Part shown: positions 25,676 through 34,334 of the stretch, one piece after another | Position numbering within the stretch: position 1 is the first letter of the stretch | Layout: each line of letters opens with the position of its first letter | Assembly (NCBI RefSeq): GCF_020099275.1 | Contig: NZ_CP083646.1 | Coordinates: 1,116,001 to 1,180,000 of the forward strand | Reading direction: 5' to 3' | DNA length: 64,000 nucleotides | Origin: Corynebacterium falsenii | GTDB lineage: Bacteria; Actinomycetota; Actinomycetes; Mycobacteriales; Mycobacteriaceae | Made by a program: the position numbers and the translations under genes | The notes under the pieces: generated by a model | The model's database searches: none | What the model saw: only the letters and a program-made list of their open reading frames with translations | Told to the model about the DNA's origin: nothing

Positions 25676-26308
25676 CTAGATCGGGAAGCGGTCCTCCGCC
25701 TCGCGCCGCGCCGCAGTGATCGCCTCCAGCTCCGGCTGCTCCGGAACCATCAGCGCCGAGCGGTAGTACGCCAGCTCGCGGATCGATTCCTTGATGTCAG
25801 CCAACGCGCGGTGCGCCATGCCCTTTTCCGGCTGACCGTTGTACACCCGCGGGTACCAGCGCCGAGCGAGCTCCTTCACGCTGGAGACGTCGATCATGCG
25901 ATAGTGCAGGTACTCATTCAGCGTGGGCATATAGCGGGCAATGAAGGTACGATCCGTGCCGATCGAGTTGCCCGCCAGCGGGGCCATCCGCGCCACCGGC
26001 ACGAACTTCTTCACATACTCCAGCACCTGTCGCTCAGCCTCGGCCAGGCTGATCTGCGACTCGCGGATCTGCTCCGTTAGTCCCGAGCCACCGTGCATCT
26101 TGCGCACGAAATCGTCCATGCGCGACAGCTCGTCCTCGGTGGCGTGAATGACCAGGTCGATGCCCTCATCGAGGGGGTTGAGCTGGGCATCCGTGACGAT
26201 CACGGCGATCTCCACCAGCACGTGCTGATCCGGATCGAGCCCAGTCATCTCGCAATCGGCCCAGACGATGCGGTCGTTCTTCGATACCTGGTTGGGTGTG
26301 TTTGGCAC
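25676..26308 (-). CDS. orn: Oligoribonuclease
   Basis: DEDDh 3'-5' exoribonuclease that degrades RNA dinucleotides and short oligomers, including pGpG/pApA-type linear dinucleotides. 210 residues; the acidic motifs are seen in order as [21 protein letters not shown] and [11 protein letters not shown]. The GTG at 26308 overlaps the end of the SDR gene region and uses GGGAAGG inside it. A Pro/Ala-type repeat (AGCCAGCCCGAGCC, 25598-25672) lies just past the stop. Confidence 0.96.
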   Translation of the reverse strand: MPNTPNQVSKNDRIVWADCEMTGLDPDQHVLVEIAVIVTDAQLNPLDEGIDLVIHATEDELSRMDDFVRKMHGGSGLTEQIRESQISLAEAERQVLEYVKKFVPVARMAPLAGNSIGTDRTFIARYMPTLNEYLHYRMIDVSSVKELARRWYPRVYNGQPEKGMAHRALADIKESIRELAYYRSALMVPEQPELEAITAARREAEDRFPI

Positions 26309-26311
26309 TTT

Positions 26312-27214
26312 TTACCTTCCCTTATCTGCGGCGTCTGCTGCGTCTGTGGCGTGTGCGGCGCCTGCGGTGTTTACTGCGGCGTCGGCAGTGTGTGCAGCGT
26401 CCTCTGCGGCGTCCGCAGCCATCTTGGAGTAGAACTTGCCCATGATCGGCGCAGTCAGGCGCCGCGGCAGGTAAGTCGACGCCACGTTCATCGCCTTCGA
26501 CAGCGGGCCGGGCACCACGCGCAGCTTGTTCGCCGCTAGCGCCTCGAGCGTCTCCACGGCGCAGTCCTCGTAGGTGGTCCACAGGAAGTCCGGCACCGCG
26601 TCGTCGACCTCGGTGCGCTCATCGTCGTCCTTGCGCGCCTCCCGCACCGGCCCCGGAGCCAGTAGCGTGCAGTGGACGCCGTGCGGCTTCAGCTCGTAGT
26701 GCAGGGACTCGGTGAAGGTGTTCACCATTGCCTTCGTGCCCACGTAGGTGGCGTTGCCGGGAATCGCCATGTTTCCGGCGGCCGAGCCGACGTTGACAAT
26801 GCCGCCCTCGCCCGCAGCGATCATCCCCGGGATCACCGCGGCGGTGAGCTCAAACAGAGCAGTCGCGTTGAGTTCAAACTGCGAGCGCTCGTACCCGTAA
26901 TCGAGATCGGAGAAGTTGCCGAAGGTCGCAATACCTGCGCTGTTGACGATGATGTTTACGTCCAGTCCCTTCAATTCTTCGAGGAATTCGGCGCGGGGGG
27001 TGGCGTCGGATAGATCGACAGACCGAACCCGAACCTCCCGGCCAGGAAGGGCGGCGGCGACCTCCTCCATCGGGCCCGTGGAGCGAGCAACGAGGATCAG
27101 GTCGTGGCCTCGGCGGCCGAGCTCCAAGGCGATCGCCTTGCCGATGCCCGACGACGCCCCAGTTATCACCGCCCATTTACCAGGCGCGGGGGAGGGAAGA
27201 TGCTTGTCTGCCAT
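26312..27214 (-). CDS. Short-chain dehydrogenase/reductase
   Basis: 300-residue SDR with the NAD(P) motif TGASSGIG (residues 18-25), NIIVNSAG, GSAAGN and the catalytic Tyr157/Lys161 in YVGTK. The cofactor-binding RSVDLSD and RxxGHD pattern is of the classical type. The last 35 residues are a repeat of Ala/Asp/Thr (AADAAEDAAHTADAAVNTAG) that is not part of the fold. Upstream of orn with a three-base gap, so the two are co-transcribed. Substrate unknown. Confidence 0.88.
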   Translation of the reverse strand: MADKHLPSPAPGKWAVITGASSGIGKAIALELGRRGHDLILVARSTGPMEEVAAALPGREVRVRSVDLSDATPRAEFLEELKGLDVNIIVNSAGIATFGNFSDLDYGYERSQFELNATALFELTAAVIPGMIAAGEGGIVNVGSAAGNMAIPGNATYVGTKAMVNTFTESLHYELKPHGVHCTLLAPGPVREARKDDDERTEVDDAVPDFLWTTYEDCAVETLEALAANKLRVVPGPLSKAMNVASTYLPRRLTAPIMGKFYSKMAADAAEDAAHTADAAVNTAGAAHATDAADAADKGR

Positions 27215-27335
27215 AAAAATCAGGGTGCTCCTTAGCTGAACTGGAACTGAACTGGCTGAGCCAGCGCCGTTACCGCCGGTTGCGCGGGTGCGCCGGGCGA
27301 TGGTGTCGACACACCTGATGCTACGCAAAAAAATG

Positions 27336-27409
27336 TGCCCCCGGCAGGATTCGAACCCGCGACACATGGGGTAGAAACCCACTGCTCTCATCCACTGAGC
27401 TACGGAGGC
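27336..27409 (-). tRNA. tRNA-Arg (anticodon UCU)
   Basis: Cloverleaf with acceptor GCCTCCG/CGGGGGC (one G-T pair), D arm AGCTCAGTGGATGAGAGCA, anticodon loop TTTCTAC and T arm GCGGGTTCGAATCCTGC. No CCA encoded. It lies 122 bases before the SDR start. Confidence 0.94.
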
Positions 27410-27495
27410 AACGTCCAATGTGAACACACCTAGACTAATGCACCGTCGATCGCGGCGGCGCTAAAGGGGGGCGGGTAGCACACAGACAGGATGCA

Positions 27496-27561
27496 GATAG
27501 CACGGAGATAGGACGCAGATAGCACGCGGACGGGAAGCGGACAGCACGCGGATAGGAAGGC
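27496..27561. repeat. Three copies of a degenerate 22-bp tandem repeat
   Basis: Units begin GATAGCACGGAGATAGG, GATAGCACGCGGACGGG and GACAGCACGCGGATAGG. Located just before the CtaG-type gene, between it and tRNA-Arg. Confidence 0.7.
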
Positions 27562-27588
27562 GGGGCAATCAGCGGTAAGGTCAAGTGC

Positions 27589-29841
27589 ATGGTAGATGCA
27601 CAACCCCAACCCGCGCAGAAGCTGCACAATCCGCGCACGGTATACGTGCTGGGTGTGCTGGTTTCCGCCGCGATTGGCGCGATCATCGGCTACAGCTTCC
27701 TGGGTGAATCACTGGCGCTGCTGGGCATCCCCGATCCCGGCGAGCCCACCACCATCGGCCTGCCATTCCTGCGCTCGGCGGGCATCTTCATCGCGTGTAT
27801 CGGCATCGGCGGGTTCCTCATGGCTGCCTTCGGGGCAGCGCCGCGCAAGGATGGGACTCTCGACCTCGACGGCTTCAAGGCCGCCCGCACGGGCAGCTGG
27901 TCGATGATCCTGTGGGCGGCGTGTTCGTTCATGCTCATCCCGATGTACATGTCCGACGTCTCAGGCTCCCCTCTCAAGGAGACCCTCAAGCCGCGGTACT
28001 GGGGCATCGCCTTGGAACAGGTGTCTGCGGCGAAGTCGTGGCTGTGGGTCAGCATCTTCGCCGCGTTCGTGGGCGTGGTGAGCCTGCTGACGCGCAAGTG
28101 GATCTGGCAGCCGATCTTCCTGGCTATTTCCATTCTGTCGCTCATCCCGCTGGCGCTGGAGGGGCACTCTGCGGCCGGCGGCAATCACGATTACGGCGTG
28201 AACTCCCTGCTGTGGCACATCGTGTTCACCAGCCTGTGGGTCGGTGGCCTCATGGCCCTGATCGCCTACGCCGGCCGCCGCGGCCCGCACCTGGCGCTCA
28301 TCGTGAAGCGCTACAGCTTTCTGGCGCTGTTTTCCATCATTGCTCTGGCGGTTTCTGGTGTCATCAACGCGCTGCTGCGCGTGAAGCCGGTGGAGCTGGT
28401 GACCACGCAGTACGGCTGGGTGATCCTCACCAAGATGGCACTGACCCTGGCGCTGGCGTGGTGTGGCTGGGTCCACCGCGAGAAGATCATCCCGCAGCTG
28501 GAGGCCGCCGAGGCAGAAGGCGGCAAGGCCACGATGGAGCAGCGCTGGCCATTCATCCGCTTCGCCACCGTGGAGGTCATGATCATGGCCGCCACCATCG
28601 GCGTGGCCGTGAGCCTCTCGCGCATCCCCCCGCCCGTGGAGCGCAACGCGAACCTCACGCAGCAGGACGTGCTGCTCGGCTACACCCTGACCGAGCCGCC
28701 GAGCGTGCTGAATTACTTCACGATGTTCCGGTTTGATCTGGTGTTTGGTACTGGTGCTCTGCTACTGCAGGCCGGTTACATGTGGGCGTGGTGGACGCTG
28801 CGTAAGCGCGGCGACGCCTGGCCCATCTCCCGACTGTGGTGGTGGACGGCCGGTAACGTGACGTTGATTTTTGCGACGTCTTCCGGGCTGGGCATGTACT
28901 CCATGGCGATGTTCGCGCCGCACATGCTGCAGCACGTGATCCTGTCGATGGTCATCCCGGTGTTCTGGGTCCTCGGCGGCCCGATGACTCTGCTGCTGCG
29001 TGCGCTCCCTCCCGCAGGCAAGAATCAGCCACCGGGACCGCGCGAATGGCTGGTGGTGTTCATCAACAACCCGGTTTCGCGTTTCCTCACCAACCCCATC
29101 GTGGCCGCAACGCAGTTCGTGGTCGGGTTCTACTACCTGTACCTCTCGCCGCTGTTCAACTGGATGGCACCGGAGCACGCAGGCCACCTGTTCATGATGC
29201 TGCACTTCCTGATCTCGGGATACATCTTCTATTGGGTGGTTATTGGCGTCGACGCCGCACCGCGTCAGCTGTCTCCATTTATCAAGATGCTGACACTGTT
29301 TGGCATGGTCACGTTCCACGCGTGGTTCGGCATCGCCATGATGCAAATGTCGGAGCCACTGAATGCTGACTTCTACAACCAACTGAACTTCCCCTTCGAC
29401 GTGGATTTGGCGCAGCAGCAGAACCTTGGCGGCGGTATCACGTGGGGCCTGGGCGAGATCCCGCTGTTGATCGTGACGATCGCACACGGTTTCCAGTGGC
29501 TGCGCTCCGACCAGAAGGACGCCAAGCGGCACGACCGCAAGGAAGAGCGGTCCGGCGACCAGGAGCTGGAGGCGTACAACGCGATGCTCGCCGGCCTGGC
29601 GGCGGGCACCACGGACACCGGCAATCGTGGGTACTACGGCGACGATTACCACGACAGCGAGGTGCAAAGCGCCCTGCACTCCAACAGCTACAAGCAGAAG
29701 ATGCGCAAGCATAAGTATCACCATGATCTGGAGCACGACCTGGAGCACGATTCAGAGCACGACCCGGAGCAGGACTCAGGGCGTGACCACGAGCACGACC
29801 ATGAGCACGACCGTGAGCACGACCATGAGAAGCACCTCTAG
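27589..29841 (+). CDS. CopD-CtaG fusion: copper transport / cytochrome c oxidase assembly protein
   Basis: 750-residue polytopic membrane protein. The N-terminal half (about 1-345) is CopD-like, including LWHIVFTSLWVGGLMALI and the Gly-His-rich helices; the C-terminal half (about 360-640) is a CtaG/caa3 assembly domain with MFAPHMLQHVILSMVIP, HAGHLFMMLHFLISGYIF and TFHAWFGIAMM. The family loads copper into cytochrome c oxidase in the membrane. The last 39 residues (712-750) are nine HDxE-type tetrads, rich in His and Asp. Start ATG 27589 follows GTAAGG. In M. tuberculosis Rv0102 has the same fusion. Confidence 0.92.
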   Translation: MVDAQPQPAQKLHNPRTVYVLGVLVSAAIGAIIGYSFLGESLALLGIPDPGEPTTIGLPFLRSAGIFIACIGIGGFLMAAFGAAPRKDGTLDLDGFKAARTGSWSMILWAACSFMLIPMYMSDVSGSPLKETLKPRYWGIALEQVSAAKSWLWVSIFAAFVGVVSLLTRKWIWQPIFLAISILSLIPLALEGHSAAGGNHDYGVNSLLWHIVFTSLWVGGLMALIAYAGRRGPHLALIVKRYSFLALFSIIALAVSGVINALLRVKPVELVTTQYGWVILTKMALTLALAWCGWVHREKIIPQLEAAEAEGGKATMEQRWPFIRFATVEVMIMAATIGVAVSLSRIPPPVERNANLTQQDVLLGYTLTEPPSVLNYFTMFRFDLVFGTGALLLQAGYMWAWWTLRKRGDAWPISRLWWWTAGNVTLIFATSSGLGMYSMAMFAPHMLQHVILSMVIPVFWVLGGPMTLLLRALPPAGKNQPPGPREWLVVFINNPVSRFLTNPIVAATQFVVGFYYLYLSPLFNWMAPEHAGHLFMMLHFLISGYIFYWVVIGVDAAPRQLSPFIKMLTLFGMVTFHAWFGIAMMQMSEPLNADFYNQLNFPFDVDLAQQQNLGGGITWGLGEIPLLIVTIAHGFQWLRSDQKDAKRHDRKEERSGDQELEAYNAMLAGLAAGTTDTGNRGYYGDDYHDSEVQSALHSNSYKQKMRKHKYHHDLEHDLEHDSEHDPEQDSGRDHEHDHEHDREHDHEKHL

Positions 29842-29863
29842 GCGCTCGTGACGTGAAAATGTC

Positions 29864-29901
29864 AACCCCCGCTGTCCCCACCTGTGGACAGCGGGGGTTT
29901 T
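29864..29901 (+). terminator. Rho-independent terminator of the CtaG-type gene
   Basis: Stem AACCCCCGCTGTCC/GGACAGCGGGGGTT with a short loop and TTTT. Confidence 0.92.
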
Positions 29902-30048
29902 GCTTTGTGTTGTCCACAGGGGCGAGCAGAGGGTGTCGCCGTCGCGGTCGGAGCTTGCCACACTGGGGCCACGCGCCGGGGGAATAAGCCGCTGGCGGGG
30001 GAACTCAGTAACACTCAGCAAACTCAGTGAAGGAGTTGACACGGCATC

Positions 30049-30663
30049 ATGTCGAGCAACCTTGCAAGCGTCCACCTCGTGGGCAACGCAGTCAAAGATC
30101 CAGAAACCATTTTCCATGCGGACGACCAAGGCCGGGGCCTCGTGAGCGTTCGCATGGCAGTCAACAGCCGATACCTTGCCAACGACGGTAAGTGGACCGA
30201 TGGGGATACCACCTATGTGGAAGTCCAGTGTTGGAACAAGTTGGGCGTCAACGTGGATTTTTCCGTGAAGAAGGGCATGCCCATCATCGTGATCGGACGG
30301 CTCGTGCAGTCCACGTGGGAGTCCACGAACGACGACGGCAGCACCCAGCGTCGCAGCGTTTTGCGCGTCAAGGCCAGCCACGTGGGTCCGGATCTGAACA
30401 ACCGAATGGCGCGCACGTTCAAGCCGTTCACCGATGAGGATGCCGAGCAAACGGGCGCATCGGAGGGTCAGCAGGGTCAGCAGGGTCAGCAGGAGCGACC
30501 GGGCCGGCCCGGCCAGCCGAGTCACCCCAGTCACCCCAGTCACCCCAGTCAGCCCGGCCAGCCCGGTGAGCCCGACTACCCGGCGGCGGATGGCTCCATG
30601 CCGGCAGCGGAGCAGGAGGGCTCGCTCGTGGCTGCTGGCGCCGACGGGAAGCCCCCGTTCTAG
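30049..30663 (+). CDS. ssb: Single-stranded DNA-binding protein, SsbB-like paralogue
   Basis: OB-fold protein of 204 residues (ATG after GGAGTTGAC). The fold runs from ASVHLVGNAVKDPE to RRSVLRVKASHVGPDL (about 1-115). The C-terminal linker is repetitive: GQQ three times, PSH four times, then Pro/Gly-rich. The usual acidic tip (DDIPF) is here GKPPF, so the protein-recruiting tail looks weakened. It matches Rv2478c in position (next to ettA), not the housekeeping ssb beside rpsF. Probably a recombination or stress-linked paralogue, but that is inferred. Confidence 0.9.
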   Translation: MSSNLASVHLVGNAVKDPETIFHADDQGRGLVSVRMAVNSRYLANDGKWTDGDTTYVEVQCWNKLGVNVDFSVKKGMPIIVIGRLVQSTWESTNDDGSTQRRSVLRVKASHVGPDLNNRMARTFKPFTDEDAEQTGASEGQQGQQGQQERPGRPGQPSHPSHPSHPSQPGQPGEPDYPAADGSMPAAEQEGSLVAAGADGKPPF

Positions 30664-31085
30664 GAGCTCGAGAAGGCGCGTTGACGCGATCATAGGGGGT
30701 CGGGCGTCTGATTGCTCGCGCAGGATAGGTTCCGCAGTGCGCTTGGGGGAGCGCAGTGCGGGAGCCCGCGTGCAGTGCGTGTGGGGGAGCACCCAGGCGA
30801 GCAGCGGCCACGGTGGGGAAGTGCTGGCAACCGCCGGCACGCTATCGATCGCGTTGGGGCGGGGACAACGTACACTAGGGGATTGTGTGGCTACCGAGCC
30901 GCCGCCCCTAGTGTTTTGCTTTACCCAGCGTTGTCGCCAGCCGACCCCCAAACGAGCAAACACCGGGTCGGGGCTCACGGTTGCCAAAAGAGCTAGAAAC
31001 AGCCAACGAACGAGTATTTGCGCGCATCCGCGCGTAAACCGTTCAACAGTTGAAACGACTCGTGGAAAGGTCACTGAAGTTCACC
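30664..31085. other. 422-base ssb-ettA spacer with a leader hairpin
   Basis: No gene seen. The only clear structure is the hairpin at 30864-30935. The first 150 bases have a loose GGGGGAGCGCAGTGCG-like repetition. Confidence 0.65.
30864..30935 (+). promoter_or_regulatory. Terminator-like hairpin in the ettA leader
   Basis: Inner stem ACACTAGGGG (30872) with CCCCTAGTGT (30905), 10 perfect pairs, followed by TTTT. An outer stem GACAACG (30864) with CGTTGTC (30929) surrounds it. It may end the ssb transcript, or act as an attenuator for ettA about 150 bases downstream. Confidence 0.7.
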
Positions 31086-32756
31086 GTGGGCGAATTCATT
31101 TACACCATGAAGAACGTGCGCAAGGCGCACGGCGATAAGGTCATCCTCGACAACGTCACGATGGCCTTCTACCCCGGGGCGAAGATCGGCGTGGTTGGCC
31201 CCAACGGCGCCGGTAAGTCCTCGATCCTGAAGATCATGGCGGGCCTCGACCAGCCCTCCAACGGCGAGGCCTTCCTCGACCCGGGCGCATCCGTGGGCAT
31301 CCTCCAGCAGGAGCCTCCGCTGAATGAGGAAAAGACCGTTCGCGAGAACGTCGAAGAGGGCATGGGTGAGATCTTCCAGGTGCGCCAGCGCTACGAGGAG
31401 ATCGCCGAGGAAATGGCCACCAACTACACCGATGAGCTCATGGAGGAGATGACCACCCTCCAGGAGAAGATCGACGCGGCTGATGCCTGGGAGCTCGACT
31501 CCAAGGTGGAGCAGGCCATGGACGCCCTGCGCTGCCCGCCGGCCGATGCCCCCGTCACCAACCTGTCCGGTGGTGAGCGCCGCCGCGTGGCCCTGGCCAA
31601 GCTGCTGCTCAGCGAGCCGGACCTGCTGCTCCTCGACGAGCCCACCAACCACTTGGATGCCGAGTCCGTGCTGTGGCTCGAGCAGCACCTGGCCAAGTAC
31701 CCCGGCGCCGTCCTGGCCGTGACCCACGACCGTTACTTCCTCGACCACGTTGCGGGCTGGATCTGTGAGGTCGACCGCGGCAAGCTCTACCCCTACGAGG
31801 GCAACTACTCCACCTACCTGGAGACCAAGGCTAAGCGCCTCGAGGTCGCAGGCAAGAAGGATGCCAAGCTGCAGAAGCGCCTGAAGGAAGAGCTCGCCTG
31901 GGTGCGTTCCGGCGCCAAGGCTCGCCAGGCCAAGAACAAGGCCCGCCTGCAGCGTTACGAGGAAATGGCCGCCGAGGCGGAGCAGTACAAGAAGCTCGAC
32001 TTCGAAGAGATCCAGATCCCCACCCCGCCGCGTCTGGGTAATCAGGTCGTGGAGGTCACGAACCTCACCAAGGGCTTCGATGGCCGTACCCTCATCAAGG
32101 ATCTGTCCTTCACCCTGCCGCGCAACGGCATTGTTGGCGTGATCGGCCCTAACGGCGTCGGTAAGACCACGCTGTTCAAGACCATCGTGGGGCTAGAAGA
32201 GCCCGATTCCGGCGAGGTGAAGGTCGGCTCCACCGTGCAGCTCAGCTACGTGGACCAGAACCGCGCCAACATCGACCCGGAAAAGACCGTGTGGGAGGTC
32301 GTCTCCGATGGCCTGGATTACATCCACGTTGGCCAGAACGAGATGCCGTCGCGCGCTTACCTGTCTGCTTTCGGCTTCAAGGGTCCGGATCAGCAGAAGC
32401 CGTCCAAGGTGCTGTCCGGTGGTGAGCGCAACCGCCTGAACCTGGCACTGACGCTAAAGCAGGGCGGAAACCTGATCCTGCTCGATGAGCCGACCAACGA
32501 CCTGGACGTGGAGACCCTGTCCTCGCTGGAGAACGCTCTGCAGCAGTTCCCGGGTTGTGCCGTGGTCATCTCGCACGACCGCTGGTTCCTGGACCGCACC
32601 TGTACCCACATCCTCGCCTGGGAGGGCAACGTTGCCGAGGGCCAGTGGTACTGGTTCGAGGGTAACTTCGAGGATTACGAGAAGAACAAGGTTGAGCGCC
32701 TCGGTGCCGAGGCCGCCCGCCCGCACCGCGTGACCCACCGCAAGCTGACCCGCTAA
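31086..32756 (+). CDS. ettA: Energy-dependent translational throttle protein EttA (ABC-F)
   Basis: ABC-F ATPase that binds the ribosomal E site and gates the first elongation step by ATP/ADP ratio. 556 residues with two ATPase halves: GPNGAGKSS ... LSGGERRRVALAKLL ... LLLDEPTNHLD and GPNGVGKTT ... LSGGERNRLNLALTL ... LLDEPTNDLD; the arm and the linker (EELAWVRSGAKARQAKNKAR) typical of EttA lie between. The GTG at 31086 gives VGEFIYTMKNVRKAHGDK, the standard N-terminus; an ATG at 31050 would add 12 non-conserved residues. Equivalent to Rv2477c. Confidence 0.96.
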   Translation: MGEFIYTMKNVRKAHGDKVILDNVTMAFYPGAKIGVVGPNGAGKSSILKIMAGLDQPSNGEAFLDPGASVGILQQEPPLNEEKTVRENVEEGMGEIFQVRQRYEEIAEEMATNYTDELMEEMTTLQEKIDAADAWELDSKVEQAMDALRCPPADAPVTNLSGGERRRVALAKLLLSEPDLLLLDEPTNHLDAESVLWLEQHLAKYPGAVLAVTHDRYFLDHVAGWICEVDRGKLYPYEGNYSTYLETKAKRLEVAGKKDAKLQKRLKEELAWVRSGAKARQAKNKARLQRYEEMAAEAEQYKKLDFEEIQIPTPPRLGNQVVEVTNLTKGFDGRTLIKDLSFTLPRNGIVGVIGPNGVGKTTLFKTIVGLEEPDSGEVKVGSTVQLSYVDQNRANIDPEKTVWEVVSDGLDYIHVGQNEMPSRAYLSAFGFKGPDQQKPSKVLSGGERNRLNLALTLKQGGNLILLDEPTNDLDVETLSSLENALQQFPGCAVVISHDRWFLDRTCTHILAWEGNVAEGQWYWFEGNFEDYEKNKVERLGAEAARPHRVTHRKLTR

Positions 32757-32793
32757 GTCGGCCCGTCGGCTTGCTTGCTGACTCAACGTACTG

Positions 32794-32838
32794 AGACCCC
32801 TCGCCGATCGTCATCGAGACGTTCGCGAGGGGTCTTTT
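32794..32838 (+). terminator. Rho-independent terminator of ettA
   Basis: Stem GACCCCTCGC/GCGAGGGGTC with a 20-base loop and TTTT. Confidence 0.9.
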
Positions 32839-32987
32839 GCGTTGGCCTACCTCCCAGCGCATGCAGCCACGACAGTCACAAAATTAACAGTAGAAAACAG
32901 CAGTAACATCCGTAACTTTTACACTTTCCCGTCGTTGTGTGTAAGTATAGGTTTTGACGCAAAAACTAAACGAGGGTGAATCAAGCT

Positions 32988-33503
32988 ATGCCGTTTATTG
33001 ACAACGACGCCACCGGCACCCGCTGGCACACCTGCCACCGGGAACTCCGGTGGTCCGACTTCGATCAGTACCAGCACGTCAACAACGCCAAGTACCTGGA
33101 GTTCGGGCAAGACGCCCGCATGGTGTTCCTCAAGGACGTCCTCATGGAAATGGACATCGCCGTGCCGCCGTTCTTCGTCCGCTACACGACCATCGACTAC
33201 CCGCGTCCGCTGTCGCCCGGGGAGGCCGAAGTCGCCGTGAGCAGCTTCTTCACCAAGGTCGGCCGCAAATCCTGCACCATGCGCCAGCAGGTCCGCGATT
33301 CGCTCGGCCAAGTCGCCTGCACCATCGACACCGTCATGGTGGGCATCGACATGATGACCGGCAAGTCTCGCGAGTGGACCCCCAGCGACATCGAGAATCT
33401 CAACCGCTTCCTCATCCCAGTCGACGACGCCGACGAGCTCGACGAACCCGAGCACGAACTGGGAAAAATTGAGAACACCCGCCCCATCGAGTCCTTCAGC
33501 TGA
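32988..33503 (+). CDS. Acyl-CoA thioesterase, 4HBT hot-dog family
   Basis: 171 residues. The hot-dog signature is RWSDFDQYQHVNNAKYLEF with the catalytic Asp, followed by YTTIDYPRPLSPGEAEVAV; hydrolyses acyl-CoA thioesters in the cytoplasm. Equivalent to Rv2475c. The ATG at 32988 is placed 11 bases from GAGGG; GTG at 32976 is a possible upstream start. In M. tuberculosis a large NAD-glutamate dehydrogenase gene (gdh) sits between this and ettA; it is absent here. Confidence 0.88.
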   Translation: MPFIDNDATGTRWHTCHRELRWSDFDQYQHVNNAKYLEFGQDARMVFLKDVLMEMDIAVPPFFVRYTTIDYPRPLSPGEAEVAVSSFFTKVGRKSCTMRQQVRDSLGQVACTIDTVMVGIDMMTGKSREWTPSDIENLNRFLIPVDDADELDEPEHELGKIENTRPIESFS

Positions 33504-33524
33504 CCCTTCCCTAGGATGGGTCGC

Positions 33525-34271
33525 ATGAACGTGCTGGTCGACCTCGCCGAACCCACTGGACCCGCTGGACCCACCAACTCCACAGACTCCACAGACTCCA
33601 CCAACCCAACCAAGACCGCGGCCGCCGCGCTGGGAGCCGTCCGCCGCGCCCGCACCGTCGCCTCCCGCGCAGCCGCCATGGATCCCGCAGCCGTTGTCCG
33701 CCTGCGCCCAGTCGGTGCGAAGTCGGTGGATCTTTTTATTTCGACGCCACTAGGCTGCGTTGCCGCCCAGCGCATTCCCGGTAGACTCCCGAGCGTCGAT
33801 GCGCCGACGGTGGCCCACCTAGCGGGCGCGCTCACGGCACTGGGCGCGTTCACGGGGGACGAGCCGCTGGATTTCGGCCCCGAATGCCCCCTGCTCTGGC
33901 GGGGTGGACTGCCCCCGGAGGCCGGTTACACCCTGGTAGACACCATCCCCGCCGAGGCGATCCGCACCCTGCACGCAGACATGGCTGCGGAAAACTCACA
34001 ACACGGGGGACCACTGGGGATTGCCCGGAGCTTGCTGGAGCAGAAGGTGCTGGGGGTGGCGTCGAACGAAGAAAACGACGGTAACGAGGTGGCGCTGGAG
34101 GGACGAATCGTAGCCGCGATGGGGGCGCTGGGGCTCGTGCAGCAGCCGACGGGTGCGATGAGCCGCTACGACTTCGCGCGGGTGTCGGTGACGGGGTCGT
34201 GGATTCGCGTCGATGGGCTGTATGGAAGCATCTATGCGCCGCGGCCCGGTGGGCTGGCGCGCGTGCCGTGA
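33525..34271 (+). CDS. Conserved hypothetical protein (Rv2474c-like)
   Basis: 248-residue protein with no recognised fold. It has a short Pro/Thr/Ser-rich segment with repeated STDS codons near the front, then Ala-rich helices and the segment FISTPLGCVAAQRIPGRLPS. Located after the thioesterase, as Rv2474c is, so a link to acyl metabolism is possible but unproven. The ATG at 33525 is favoured over 33516 by spacing from AGGA. Its 3' end abuts the G-rich tract at 34282. Confidence 0.7.
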   Translation: MNVLVDLAEPTGPAGPTNSTDSTDSTNPTKTAAAALGAVRRARTVASRAAAMDPAAVVRLRPVGAKSVDLFISTPLGCVAAQRIPGRLPSVDAPTVAHLAGALTALGAFTGDEPLDFGPECPLLWRGGLPPEAGYTLVDTIPAEAIRTLHADMAAENSQHGGPLGIARSLLEQKVLGVASNEENDGNEVALEGRIVAAMGALGLVQQPTGAMSRYDFARVSVTGSWIRVDGLYGSIYAPRPGGLARVP

Positions 34272-34281
34272 GTGGGGCCGA

Positions 34282-34332
34282 GGGGACTCTGGGGGGGAAT
34301 CTGGGGGGAATCTGGGGGAATCTGGGAAGGGG
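34282..34332 (+). repeat. G-rich tandem repeat, possible G-quadruplex
   Basis: Six G runs of 4, 7, 6, 5, 3 and 4 bases separated by ACTCT, AATCT, AATCT, AATCT and AA. Any four consecutive runs satisfy the usual quadruplex pattern. It fills the 63-base spacer between two convergent genes, 10 bases past the stop of the upstream gene and ending 2 bases before the stop of the TauE gene. Confidence 0.7.
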
Positions 34333-34334
34333 AT

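Noticed and set aside
26312-27427. SDR gene starting at 27427
   Set aside because: The upstream part is the translated tRNA-Arg and spacer; ATG 27214 precedes the Rossmann motif by 17 residues.
27410-27588. Open frames on the minus strand before the CtaG-type gene
   Set aside because: They are the translated 22-bp repeat and show no start signal or homology.
30864-30935. T-box or known riboswitch for ettA
   Set aside because: No T-box sequence or other known aptamer pattern is visible; only hairpin and T run are supported.
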